Positions 20,047-31,800 of a DNA stretch of 64,000 nucleotides are shown in pieces. Source of the DNA: Salvia splendens (Eukaryota; Streptophyta; Magnoliopsida; Lamiales; Lamiaceae); contig NC_056033.1 in assembly GCF_004379255.2 (NCBI RefSeq), positions 20,700,209-20,764,208 on the forward strand. Direction: 5' to 3'. How positions within the stretch are numbered: position 1 is the first letter of the stretch; every line of letters begins with the position of its first letter. Under the pieces are notes generated by a model. It ran no database searches and was not told the origin of the DNA. It saw only the letters and a program-made list of their open reading frames with translations. The position numbers and the translations under genes were made by a program.

Positions 20047-23000
20047 TGTAACGCCCCACTTTCGGAACCCTAATTTGCGAAGCATAAAATTTTTGCATTT
20101 AATGCTTTTAATGCCGTGAAGTATGTGAATTAAATGATGAGTGAATTAAATGCATGTTTTCTGTGTGACCTAATTGCGTTTTGGAATTTAGATTTGATTT
20201 GATTAGTCAAATCCGTTGAGCATATGACGTGGCTGTTGAATAGTCAAAGATGTGGAACATATGACGTGGTCATTGAAAGGTCAAAGTGTTGAGAATATGT
20301 GGTGGAAGTGAAAATGGTTGAAATTGTGACGTGGTTGTGTGAATAATCTATGCGGGGTGAAATATATTGTGGCGAATTATTTCTTAAGGAATGAGTGAGA
20401 TTAAATAGGAGCATCAGTATTCATTTGGTATTTTCGACCCCTGTTATTATTGGAGAAGAAATCTTATTTTTCCTTGGATTTAATTAATTGCTTGGGATAT
20501 TTATCCAAATTAAATCCAAAGTCCGATTATTCCTTATTCTCTCCATGAGAAAAAGGACACCTATGCCTTACACCATGGAGATTTCGAAATTCTCCTATTT
20601 ATGGGAGGAGGAAATTATTAATTATATATTTTGATCCCTTATTTATTCCCTTCCATGAATAAATATAAACATCCTAGCAAATCTTACCATATCTAAGGAG
20701 ATCTTGCCGTATTCTATTTAAATTAGGATTTGAATTTAATTCCTTGTGGGAGAATATATATAAAAATCGCCTACTCACTTTTTATTGGGAGGATTTATTA
20801 TTTTCTGCTCCGTAGCATTTTATTCTACTCCGTGAAATACCAAATTAACTCATAGGCTAATTAAATAGCCTAGAATTCGAAAATCCTCTTATTTCTCCCC
20901 AGATTTCACGCCAATCCCTTTCCCCCATATCTTCTCAAATCTCTAATTATTTGATTGTGGGATTATATTCTTAATCTCTATAAATACATGAGAAAACCCT
21001 AACCCTAACCCCACTAACTATACGCCTACTCCCTCTCCCTCACGCCACTCTCCTCTCCCCACTCTCTCCCAATTTTTCTTCTATTTTTCTCCATAAATTC
21101 TTCATCTTTTGAGAAGAATTTAAGTTGAAGCCTCAAGAATTGTTGAAGAATCAAGATTATACTTTGTTTCTACCGATTGCTTTTGATCAAGAAAGGTATA
21201 ATTGAATTTCTTTTTCTCATCCTCTCCATTGAAACCTTGATTTTGATTCCATCATGCATATAATAAGTGTAGAGATCGTAGATCTAATATTTAATCGGGT
21301 GGGATTGATGGTTGCATGAAAAAAAGGATATGTATATGCATTTAGGTTGTTTATGAGTGAACTTGTGGATGATTTGTGGTGAATGCTATGTGAATATATG
21401 AGAACATGATGGCGAGATATTTTTGAAGCATGATTATGTGTTGGAAGTATGAATATATATATTGGGATGAATATTTGATAAACCCTAATTCAAAATTTGG
21501 AAGCATGACAACTGTGGTGTTCGGACAGTAGATTCCGACGTATGTTTGACTGAGCAAACGATCTTATTTTCGTGCGGAATTTTCACTGAGTAAACTTCAA
21601 GGTGTCTTCTGTGTTGTGTGTGAATATCAGCCTTTTTGGTCGAAAGATTAATTTTTAACGAATTTTTGAAGTCGACTGCGTAGTTATGTCAGAATTTGTA
21701 TTCTCGACCAGTGAGTTTCGTTTTTTATTTTACCAACCTAAGGATGTGATTTTTATGTGAAATTTTAACTCGATGACCTTTGATGTGTATACTGGGTTGT
21801 GGAAAAATTTCAACCCCAACGGAGTTCGGATGAACTTTTAATGACTTTTACAAAACGACTGCGCTTTTCTGCCAGATTTAAGTCATGCAAAGATAATCTA
21901 TGTTGTTAAGCTTTGAATGATATACATGATGCATATGTGTTAAGGAACCCATCCTATGATGTAGTGATGTGTTGTACGTTGATGTATGCTATGGTGTGTT
22001 TCCTTATGTTGATAAAAACGAATTGATGGGAAAAGGAAAACGTTGGGGACATGCATGATTTTGAGTCGATAATTGAGACTGATTTATGATACACATAAAT
22101 TTTAAAGGTGATAACTCGCGCTCTCAGCGTGATAGCAAGGGGAAGAACGTACTTGAGATCTAAGCCGTCGAGGTGGGCTTTTCTTTTAAATAAGGACCAT
22201 GTCCTAAATATCTTATCGATGGGAATGCAACTATATTTATCATGCGGTATTTTAATTTTAACGTACCTATCTGATGTGGCTTTTGCCACTATTATTTAAA
22301 TCGAATTCGGGTCCTCGTAGGGCCGCAAACCCTACTTGGATTAGTGTACACCTATGGTAGACTGTGTGCTAGCGTACGGGCTGGCCGGTCTAGTGACTTG
22401 GTTTGTGGCCACATTCCAAGTCATGTATTGGCATATATGGTTAACGTCTATGGGAAAATGACTGATCAGTCGACTTTTGCAATGGGAAATTATTTTTAGT
22501 GCCTCGGGCCTTTCTAAAGCTAAACCCCGATGGTTACTTATGTGTAGCATGATAAATAATACTTTTATTGAAAATATTTTCGGCATGAGCTCACTGAGTA
22601 TTTTATAGTACTCAGCCCTGCATGTGTTTTCCCTATGTGTAGGTTGAGCGACGACAATAGTATGGTGGTGTCGAGCAAGTTAATTGAAGAATGAATTGTT
22701 TATCTTTGATCTGTGAGTGTCGTTGTGTCTTCATACATAACTTAACTCTTCTCTTGGATGCTTCCGCTATAACCTGTTTTACTTATTGTTTGATCTTGAC
22801 ACTATTTTGAGTTCCGTTTAGAATCTAAAGACATGATACGTTTGGGAGTACGTTGAACCCTTTGTTATCTTGAGTACCAATGATTATAATTGTTTTCTCT
22901 TTTGGTCCATCTGTCAAAGCGTCACCCTGACCCTCTTCTCTTGATTTATTGTTCATTTATTTCCTTGGTCAAACCCCTTTTTATAAAACCATAGCCCCTT

Positions 23001-23074
23001 TATTTGATCGCATTTAAGTCCTGTTAGGTCACGATCGCCGCATTTAATTATACCCTAGAAGGGCGGTCGTGACA
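20047..23074 (+). repeat. 5' LTR (3.0 kb) of the nested gypsy element
   Basis: It starts TGTAACGCCCCACTTTC and ends GGGCGGTCGTGACA. A TATA box (TATAAATAC near 20978) precedes a telomere-like AACCCTAACCCTAACC (20996-21011), where transcription probably starts. That leaves about 2 kb of LTR downstream. The GTCGAGGTGGGCTTT and GTACTCAGCCCTGCATGTG blocks are shared with the solo LTR and the LTR ending at 36550. Confidence 0.88.
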
Positions 23075-23077
23075 GTT

Positions 23078-23090
23078 TGGTATCAAAGCC
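23078..23090 (+). other. Primer binding site of the nested gypsy element
   Basis: TGGTATCAAAGCC lies three bases after the LTR and is the initiator tRNA-Met site with one change from TGGTATCAGAGC. Confidence 0.8.
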
Positions 23091-25839
23091 TCAGTTCTTT
23101 CCGCTCTAGACCCAAGAGCCTTGTTGAGTCAAAGTTTATTCATGTGTAAATTTACTAATTGATAACCGTAGAAGGCTCAACACCACGACTCGTCTCCGCC
23201 CAACCACGAAGAATGAGGTAACAAGCGTTTCGATAAGTTTGATCTGAACCTGTGAAATGTTGGAAAGTGTGATGGGGATATTCCTCTGGTGGAAAATGAA
23301 ATTATTTCGATGAGAATCGAAGATAATATGACGTCTTTGAAAATGTTGTTTGGAAGTGTGGGATGATGAAAATACATGGATATGAAATTGCTTAATACGA
23401 CTATGCCAAAAATGATGAATACTGTTATGCACACCCCGATAAGGAAAATCGGCGAATATGTGATTGGACTTCTATGAGTTTGGATAGATGAAATTCTAAA
23501 TGATTGAAAATTACATGAATTGTGAAACGTGAAGTATGAGTGTGATTACTTGATTATACTATGAAACAACACCTGTGAGAAATAAGTAAATACTATGGCT
23601 TTTGGAAAATGTTGTGAAGATATGAACCGGGAGACACTATGAGATTATACAATTGCTTTTGTTTAACAGTGAGGCATGATGGCGTTGAATGTGCTGGATA
23701 TTGAAGTATGATTGTAAACTTGTATTGGTTGATGTTGAGATTTGCTATTACGTCCACGAAACTGCAAAATTTACTTGAAGAAAATACATGTTGCTACCAG
23801 GAACGACAAAATTTTATGCATAGGCGGTTAAAATTTCATGACTATGAAACTGTGAAATGCAAAGCATGATACGCGTGTAGTTGCGAGTTGTGATTGTGAT
23901 ACAGATGAGCATGAACTGCATGATTTATGAAATGCGATTCCATGGATGATTGATTGACTGAGTGTTGCTATTCACATATATTAATGTACGATGTTTGTTA
24001 TGCTATGGAACGCCAAATGATTTATACGAATAAATGTGTTGATTGTGCAATATATGGATGACGTTTATGTGGTGAAAATTTATGACCGATGAAGTATGAG
24101 GTATTATGGAGAACCACTATTAAAGTGAAATGTGGAACTTTTGAACTTCGTTGCGAACGTAGGAGCCATATGAAGCTTGAGTTAGGTAATGATCAAATAT
24201 ACGTTGAAGTACGAGACTTCAAGCTATATTTGAAATTATATAGTGCCTACGAGGTAGGCCAGACTGAACGTGCTAGAACTTAGTTGTAAGTTGACAACTG
24301 CAATATCACTTTCCTGAGTGATAAAACCAACGAAAGTATATATTTTGAACTTTGGTGTATCCTCACAATGGCGAGATCATACCTAAGATCTATTAAAACT
24401 ATGCAGTCTTGCATACCATGCCAAAGTGGCGATGCGACACAAGTAAGACGACGTTTACGACACTTTAAAACCACGTGCGCAATGGCAATGCATTTCGAAA
24501 ACTACGTGGCATGGCATGAAGACTTTGAAGATGTGACCATCAAAAATAGTTATTAATTTCAACGATATGATGAATCTCAACTTGGAATCCACGATTTCAT
24601 AGAACGATGTTACCATGTTCAGGCTCGTGAAAATGTGCGAGGGAGTGCGACCCTCGTAGCTAGAATGAACGTTTTACTTTCAATAGTACTTACTTGGATT
24701 CTAAGTTCCTTTCGGGATGTTTTGAATAAACGTGAGCCCTTGTCTATTTAAACACCTTGGTTGACTCCCACTTTGCAAGTAATGTCCATTATTTTTTTTT
24801 CTTCCCTATATCGAGTCATGACTCACTTATCTCGAAAGTTTGTGTTCGCCTTTGTAACGTTGGATAGCTTGATTGAGTAGTCTCCTTTGATTCATCATTC
24901 ATAAAGACAATATTTTGACCTTATCAACTTCCGTCATTGAACTTCATTCCTAAGGTTGTTTGCAGTTATGACCTTCAGTATGATCACACCTCCAGACATG
25001 TTATCTTCAAAGAATGGAATATTATTCTTGGAACTACTGGTTCACCTCTTTATTTTGTAACCATGTATGTGACAAGTTCTTTCTTGCAGAAGTGAAATTC
25101 TTTTTAGCTCAGTTTCACTACATATATTGTTTCATACTCAACGATTTTTCTTTCTGCAACACCAAGTTAAGGCTATCATATTCTCTTCTTCCTTAATGGG
25201 TTGATCGTGTTAAATTTCTGAAAAGTTCCATTCACTTTGAGTTGTCTTTAACAAACCCGCGAACCCATTGATGTGATTTCATCTTTTCCAATAACCTGAT
25301 GTTGTTGAACCATCATTTGTACTACTTCATGACATTTGTCCATGTTTCTAAATCCTGCCGCGACTGATTATTTTAGGCCTTGACATGTTTGAACGATATC
25401 CTTCATTGCTGTCCGGAATTTTGCAAATTGTGATCTAGCAGTCGGCTATGGAATTTGAGAATTTTTGCAGTTTCATCTTGTTTCCATGACCTATCTCATG
25501 TTCTTCCGAGCTCTCATCAGAAGTAAATTCTCAAAGCTCTATGGGTTTTATTTGATACCTCTAAACCATTTAATTCTCAGAATGGACGGGTTGAGTCCAA
25601 TGAAACTCAATCATTGCATTGTTGTTCTTGTTTCCTTGATTAATTTTGGAGCCTTCCCGACTAAAGACATCCTTAGCAGTGTTGCAACAATTTGAAATCT
25701 GTTCATATCCAAGTAAGACTGTTGGGTCAAATTTTGAATCCTTGATACTAGACGGTAGGGAAATGCAGTAGTCGACTCGAATATACACAAGGAATAAGTT
25801 TCTATAGTCAGACATGCTCAAAAATGACACACCACTCCC
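23091..25839 (+). other. Non-coding leader and lost gag of the nested gypsy element
   Basis: No gag core is recognisable. A block near 24240-24320 (GTGCCTACGAGGTAGGCC... CTGAGTGATAAAACC) is matched in the sister element at about 37180-37260 and 37510-37600, showing shared leader sequence. The N-terminal gag coding part has been deleted or is beyond recognition. Confidence 0.55.
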
Positions 25840-27862
25840 GGGAGAAAAGGAAGTGGGATGATTCTCAGACTCCATACGACGGAAAACGGTACCAGTCGAG
25901 TTAGCATCGATCTCAACACGGAGGAGGACAACATACTTCTAGTCAGAGAGGAGACTACCGATCCAGGGCACCACAGTGCAACGTGTGCTCTAAGTATCAC
26001 TTCGGAGAATGTCGGCATCAAAACGTTACCAAGTGTTACAAATGCGGAGGGAATGGTCAATTCTCTAGGGAGTGTCCGAGCAAGAAGGGAGGATCGGGAT
26101 CGTGGCAGAACGATCAAGGATCCCGTCAACAATCAAGGACACCGCAGAGTGAATCGAAGGGAAATCGCGACCAGCTGTCACGTCAACAACAACCCACTCA
26201 AGATCGTCTCCAGCTAGAACGTACGCGTTGGAACAAAAACAACCGAAGATGGAGCAAGGAGATCGAGAAAAAGGAAACCTGACAAGTATGGACGAAATTT
26301 TCGACACTCCTGTCGTTGTGTTGTTTGATACGGGTGCATCGCATTCATTCGTATCTGATTTGTGTGTGAATACATTGAGCTTGCATGTTAGCAAATCTGA
26401 ACATAAGATGGTAGTGTCTTCACCAGTGGGTGGGACAATAGAAATCTCTCGAACATGCTTGAACATAGAAATCGTTATGGGAAACCTTAAGTTTGTCGCT
26501 CATGATCCGCAAGTTATGGCGATGGGAGATATCGACGTAATTTTAGGGATGGATTGGTTGACCGCGAATTTTGCGACGATTCGTTGTAAGGAGAGACAAA
26601 TATCTCTACAAGCTCCAGGGAAAGGAACCCATTGTGTACCATGGAATCTTGATGAACTGGCGAACCGCTATAATCTCTGCACTTCAAGCTACCGCAATGA
26701 TGAAGAAAGGGCGTCCTGCATATCTCATTTATCTCCACGGAGAGGAGATGGAGGAAAGGAAAGTGGAAGACGTCGCTGTTGTGCGAGAATTTTCAGACGT
26801 TTTTCCCGAAGCGTTACCTGGACCGCCACCAGATCGACAAGTGGAGTTTACAATCAACCTCGAACCAGGAGCCGCACCTGTGTCTAAGGCACCGTATCGA
26901 ATGGCGCCTAAAGAGTCGGAGAAACTCAAGATACAACTTGAAGAGCTCATGGACCTACGATTCGTTAGGCCTAGTGTCTCACCGTGGGGCACACCGGTGC
27001 TTTTCGTCAAGAAAAAGGATGGGTCGATGAGAATGTGTATCAACTATAGAGAGTTGAACAAATTGACTCTCAAGAACGAGTATCCACTGCCGAGGATAGA
27101 TGACCTGTTTGACCAACTCCGAGGAGCCGGCGTGTTTTCAAAGATGGACTTAAGGTTCGGATATCACCAACTGAGAGTTCGAAAGGAGGACATACCGAAG
27201 ACCGCATTTGATACAAGATATGGTCACTATGAGTTCGTTGTGATGCCGTTCGGTCTAACGAATGCACATGCGGTATTCATGGACTTGATGAACCGGGAAT
27301 TCCATCCGTACTTGGATAAATTCATTTTGGTCCTCATAGATGACGTCCTAGTCTAGTCGAAGAACGGGAAGGAGCACGAGGAGCATCTACGAATCGCTTT
27401 GGAGACGTTGAGGACCGAGAAGCTATACGCCAAATTTAGAAAGTGTGAATTTTGGCTGAAAGAAGTAAACTTTCTTGGACACATTGTATCGGCAGAAGGA
27501 ACCCAAGTGGATCCCGCCAAAGTTGAGGCAAGTTTTCAACTCTTGAAGGAGAAATTGACCACCGCGCCAGTGTTAGCTGTGCCGGAGCCTGGAGTGAACT
27601 ACGTAGTCTGCACCGATGATTCAAAGGTGGGACCAGGATGCGTGTTGATGCAGAACAACAAAGTGATTGCCTAAGCGTCACGACAATTGAGACCGCATGA
27701 GTTGAACTACCCAACCCACGACTTGGATCTAGCAGCAGTAGTGCATGCCCTAAAGATTTGGAGGCACCATCTCTACGGAGTTCGATGTGAAATCTTTACG
27801 GACCACAAGAGCCTGAAATATTTCTTCGAGCAGAAAGATTTGAACATGCGACAACGAAGATG
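25840..27862 (+). pseudogene. Gypsy gag-pol remnant (zinc knuckles, protease, RT, part RNase H)
   Basis: The gag C-terminus with CYKCGGNGQFSREC (CCHC) is followed by the protease (LFDTGASHSFV, ILGMDWL). A frame change occurs near 26620, then RT with [20 protein letters not shown] and [11 protein letters not shown]. The catalytic YxDD is altered to LIDD and is followed two codons later by a TAG. A deletion removes the segment between DPAKVEA and SFQLLKEKL, which joins the end of RT to RNase H. A TAA follows at 27672-27674 and the copy ends after [13 protein letters not shown]. It is non-functional, with several independent breaks. Confidence 0.9.
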
Positions 27863-28010
27863 TTGAATACGAACAACGACTAAAAGATATATTCGTAACT
27901 ATTTCCAATGAAATAACTTTTAGTTAGTTTCAAAATATGAATACTCGTAGAAGTCAATTGTCACGCTTAATATAAAATAGAGATATTTTATTTGTAATGT
28001 ATTTTTATTA
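27863..28010. other. Sequence at the gypsy breakpoint
   Basis: It begins TGTTGAATACGAACAACG and contains short inverted blocks (GACTAAAAG and CTTTTAGTTAG). It could be the edge of another inserted element but has no identifiable partner. Confidence 0.3.
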
Positions 28011-28211
28011 CTCTCTCTGTCCTATAATAGATGACACACTTGAAGAATGACACGTGATTTTAGGATATGTTGTTTTGTGTGTTAGATGGAGGAAGAAAAT
28101 ATTATATTTATATTAATGTAAGATATAACTTTTTTCAAAAAATGAAATGTGACATCTTTTGTCGGACAAACTAAAAAGAAAAGTATGACATTTATTATAT
28201 GACGGAGGGAG
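28011..28211. repeat. Stowaway-type MITE
   Basis: It begins CTCTCTCTGTCCTATAATAG after TA and ends GACGGAGGGAG. Internal ATGACACACTTG and GTATGACATTTATT pair as hairpin arms. Confidence 0.75.
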
Positions 28212-28842
28212 GACTATTTTATGTATATTTAAATATTATTACATTAATTCTCTTGTCCGACCCTACCATTTTGAATTCCTGGATCCGTCATTGCTTTCTC
28301 GCATGACCAGTGCGGATTGGGGCCACGCGAGTTTGCGCATCCAAGAGCCACACAACCCATGCCTCTTGGAGAACTACCCGTGTGACCCATGTGGACGTGA
28401 GGAGCCAACTTTCAAAGCCTATTCGAGAGCAATATGCACCCGTGCATCGCACACGACCTCTGTCTACGTGCAAGATTTGCTCTTTTGTCCTATTTCGAGG
28501 ATATTTTTGCCTTTAGAAACTCAATCTTTTCCCTATTGAAAATATATCTTATGAGATTCAAATTCTATCATATCTTAGTCTCCTCCAAACTATAACTATG
28601 TCTACTTTGACTCATATATAATTGTCCAAGAATTTATGAATTCTCTTTACTTTACAGATCGGCATATAGCTATATAACCTATTATAGTAATCCATTATTA
28701 GAATTTATTTATGATCCATTCAATCTGTTATCCCATCATATATTATTATCTATTTCTTCATTGCACATCTAAGAGCTCTGAAGTCAGACAAAGATCTGAA
28801 GAAATCTGACGAAACATAGTCTCATCTTGTCATTTTAGGATA
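28212..28842. other. Intergenic, no gene seen
   Basis: A GC-richer segment at 28285-28480 has open frames on both strands but no domain I recognise. The rest is AT-rich. Confidence 0.4.
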
Positions 28843-29083
28843 TCCACAAAAAAAATAGTCTCATTTCTAAAAATAAAAGTTTTTCTGTCATACTTTATCC
28901 ACTTTTTCACCTTTCGTTCATATACTTTACTTACTGTTTTCCATATTTCTCTTACTTTACCAATTTTTTCTCCGTATCTCTCTTACTTTGCCTATTTTTT
29001 CTTCTTTTATCTTACTTTATTAATTTTTCATCGAAACTCATGCCATCCACACATGAGACTATTTTTTGTGGACAGAGAGAGCA
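28843..29083. repeat. Stowaway-type MITE
   Basis: TA-flanked; TCCACAAAAAAAATAGTCTC at the left pairs with GAGACTATTTTTTGTGGAC at the right, and the right end GACAGAGAGAG is the worn outer terminal repeat. Confidence 0.65.
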
Positions 29084-29236
29084 TATAAATGAAGGGTGAT
29101 TAGTTTATGGACCAATAATGAAATCTATTTATTTTTATCAAAAATCTTGTACTTCATCCTAAAAAATAATTCTATTTGTGAACGATACAAAATTTAATGA
29201 GAAATTGATAAAGTACTCCATCTGTTTCATACTAGT

Positions 29237-29624
29237 TGTAACGCACCGTTTTTCTAAACCTAATTTTTTTTTGGAACTATAACGTACTTGCATTTAATGC
29301 AATTAATATTGCGAGGGTCCGTGAATTTATTGTTAAGTGGAATTTGTCGCTGGACTAGAGTATTGTGAAATAAATTACTGCGCGAATTTAAAATAATTCA
29401 TTTTCGTGAGGAATAAATATATTGGACTCAATTCGTGAGCTGGATCGAATAAATGGGATAAATAATCCAGTCCGTGATAAATAAATAATGGACTGCACAA
29501 TTTAAAATAAAATATAATGGACTGTTAATTAAACTAATCTAATTAAATATTTTCTCTGTTTACTTGGTCATAAATCGACATTAATTCAAATCTTAATTAG
29601 ATATTGACAAACACAGATTTTGCA
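29237..29624 (+). repeat. Left fragment of a long gypsy LTR (third copy)
   Basis: It begins TGTAACGCACC, like the LTR at 20047, and shares the following CTTGCATTTAATGC block. It ends at an inserted non-coding LTR element; the right part of the same LTR resumes near 35076. It sits inside a worn Stowaway end (TACTCCATCTGTTTC just upstream). Confidence 0.7.
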
Positions 29625-30061
29625 TGTTTTTAAGGACTAGATTTGACTCGTTTTAAATGTCAATCATGCAAATTATGTTCTTAAATTGCATATGTTATAC
29701 ATTTGGTATTTTTGACGTGTTTGTTGATAAGGCCATCCACAATAGGAATAGCCCAGCAATAGCCCAGCCATAGCCTAGCCACTGCCACATTAGCAGCACT
29801 AAAAATCCTCCTGCCACATCATCAAAACAAGCAAATAGCCCAGCAATAACCCAGCCATAGCCTAGCCACATAATATCCACATCACTATTAACAAATATAT
29901 ACAAAATGAAATAATTAACAATCACACAATATGCGAAATTTAATTTACGAGACATATACGGGAAAAGTTTAATAATACTATTAAAATTTTTAAAAGTACA
30001 ATAATTTAAAAAAAGTACATTAATTTTTAAAAAAAATACATTAATAAAAAAGAGTGACAAT

Positions 30062-31497
30062 TCACTCCTCGTCTCCGTCGCCGTCGCCTCCGTTGCTGTC
30101 GCCTCCGTCGCCACCATCGCCGTCGCCTCCGCCGCCTACGCCGCTGCCGCCGCCACCAGTCTCCCTCCGTATAGCCTCCAACTCGTCCTGCAGGCTCATG
30201 AGCAAGGTTTGAAGCACGCTCTTCTCCATGGGATCCGTCGCCACCCGCCATTCGGCCATCGTCTTGATCAACTGAGCGCGCGTTTGGGCGCGAGCGAAGA
30301 ATTTGAGCTCCTGGGTGGATTGGCCAAGGGGGGATGCCGACTGGACCTCCTGGGAAGCCCCGGCATTCCCTCTCGCCGCCTGCTGAGCGCGCTTGCGACC
30401 AATCGGGCGAGGTCGGCCACCGACCGAACGCGGCGTGGGGGAACTCCTGCGTCGTCTCGGGGAGGTCGTGGGAACCTCCGCTGCTGCCGCTGTAATCGCC
30501 GGTGTAGTTCAGTCGTTGCTTCTTCAGCCAGCCAGAGTCGACACCTACTCGGAACTTCTCGGACTCGCTCAGTACAAGATAGCAGTTCCAGTAGGTGAAG
30601 TCCTTGTATAAACCCTTCAGTGGGAAGGCTTTCTCCGCTATTCTCCTGCAGTCATCCTCCGTTTGGCCACTGCTCATCATGCGGAGTGCGTTGGTGTACA
30701 AACCCGAAAATCGGGAGACCGCCGCCCTGATTCGGTTCCAGCCCTTCCGGCAATCCTCCCCGTTGCGGGGCCTCCCATCCGGGTAAAATCTCTGGTAGGC
30801 TGCTGCTATCTTGCCCCACATGTTGACGATCCTTTGCTCGTTCGAAACGAGAGGATCGTCGCAAACACTCACCCACGCCTTGCTGAGCGCGACGTTCTCG
30901 TCGTCCGTCCACCTCCTCCGTACCTCCTCCTCACCCGGCTGCGACGACTCACCGACCTTCTTCTTGCCCTTCTTCTTTGGGGCGCCACGCCCCGGCACTG
31001 CCCCCCCCCCCCCCTTGAACTAGAGTCTCCAGAGCTCCGAGAGTATCAAACCCCAACTCATCTAAGGAGAAACTATCAAACCCCAAGGGTGTTTGGGTCG
31101 ATGTGTGCGAAGACCCAGTCGAAAAATCAAAACTGGGGCGATAGACATCCCCCGCCGTCGCCGGGGACCCCCCAGGAGTCCCCTGTGTAGCCGGTATGAC
31201 CCCCGGAGTCCCCTGTGTAGCCGGTACGACCCCCGGAGTCCACTATGTCGCCGGTATGACCCCCGGAGTCCACTGTGTCGCCGGTGCTCCCCCGGGCATC
31301 ATCTGCATCCCGGGTACCCACCCCGGTATCGGCAGAAACCCCCCCGGCGGACTCCCCCCCATTGGGGCCCCAGGCATCATCTGCTGCCACGGGTACATGT
31401 TGTAGTACCCGGGCACCTGACCCCATCCACTTCCCACAGGGATCGTCGGAGTTTGTGACCTGCTACTCCCGGAACTAGGCTCGTTGTTGAGATCCAT
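30062..31497 (-). pseudogene. Harbinger ORF1 SANT/Myb-like protein, broken
   Basis: The start is at 31497 (MDLNNEPSSGS). The N-terminal Pro/Gly/Met-rich part has TPGVIPAT repeats and ends early at a TAG near 31240. The main frame from 30998 carries the basic stretch and the SANT-like domain (RRRWTDDENVALSKAWVSVCDD ... CRKGWNRI). A frame change within the Pro/Arg-rich region puts the C-terminal helix (MIKTMAEWRVATDPMEKSVL) and the Gly/Asp tail in another frame, ending at 30062. A run of 14 C at 31001-31014 marks a slippage-prone frame change between the N-terminal part and the main frame. The family is the same as the gene at 8742-10132. Confidence 0.8.
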
Positions 31498-31605
31498 TTC
31501 CCGTTGTTGATCTTGAACAGAAATTAAGATAGAGAGAGTACTCGTTAAAACAAGTAGTGCGAATGAAAATGACGAGCAAAGCGCGTATATATAGTGTTTC
31601 GGAAA
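31498..31605 (-). promoter_or_regulatory. Shared Harbinger promoter and 5' leader (copy 2)
   Basis: On the minus strand CTATATATACGCGC is followed by TTTTCATTCGCACTACTTG, TTTTAACGAGT and CTCTCTCT, matching the leaders before the genes of elements 1 and 3. Confidence 0.7.
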
Positions 31606-31621
31606 AAAAAAATTAATTTTC

Positions 31622-31800
31622 GCGCTAGGCGGTGCGCTGGGCTATCCGGGCGCTGCAATAGCGCCGAACGGACCGCCCAGCGCCACATAACCGCCCAGCG
31701 CTGCGCGGTTTCTCTCTCCACTCAGCCGCTGGGCGGCTGCAATAGACCGCCCAGCGAACCGCCCAGCGCCGGCGCTCGGCTGGGCGGTCGCTGGGCGCCT
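31622..31800. repeat. CG-rich subterminal block of Harbinger element 2
   Basis: At least eight copies of CCGCCCAGCG or its complement CGCTGGGCGG lie within ~180 bp next to the terminal repeat. The same GCTGGGC core recurs at the opposite end of the element (29750-29780 and 29840-29870). Confidence 0.75.

Larger units (their letters stand above)
20047..27862 (+). mobile_element. Ty3/gypsy long-LTR element nested in the copia element, 3' truncated
   Basis: A 3-kb 5' LTR is followed by a primer binding site, a ~2.7-kb non-coding leader and decayed gag-protease-RT-RNase H. It breaks off within RNase H near 27862 after [11 protein letters not shown], so RNase H end, integrase and 3' LTR are missing. 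The organisation and protein motifs fit the Del/Tekay group of chromoviruses, though no integrase or chromodomain is left to confirm that. Confidence 0.85.

Noticed and set aside
20996..21011. Interstitial telomere
   Set aside because: Only about two and a half units, in a fixed place inside an LTR family; a promoter motif is a better explanation.
28291..28539. Small cysteine-containing protein in a GC-richer island
   Set aside because: There are competing frames on both strands, no start context, domain or signal peptide; it is between MITEs.
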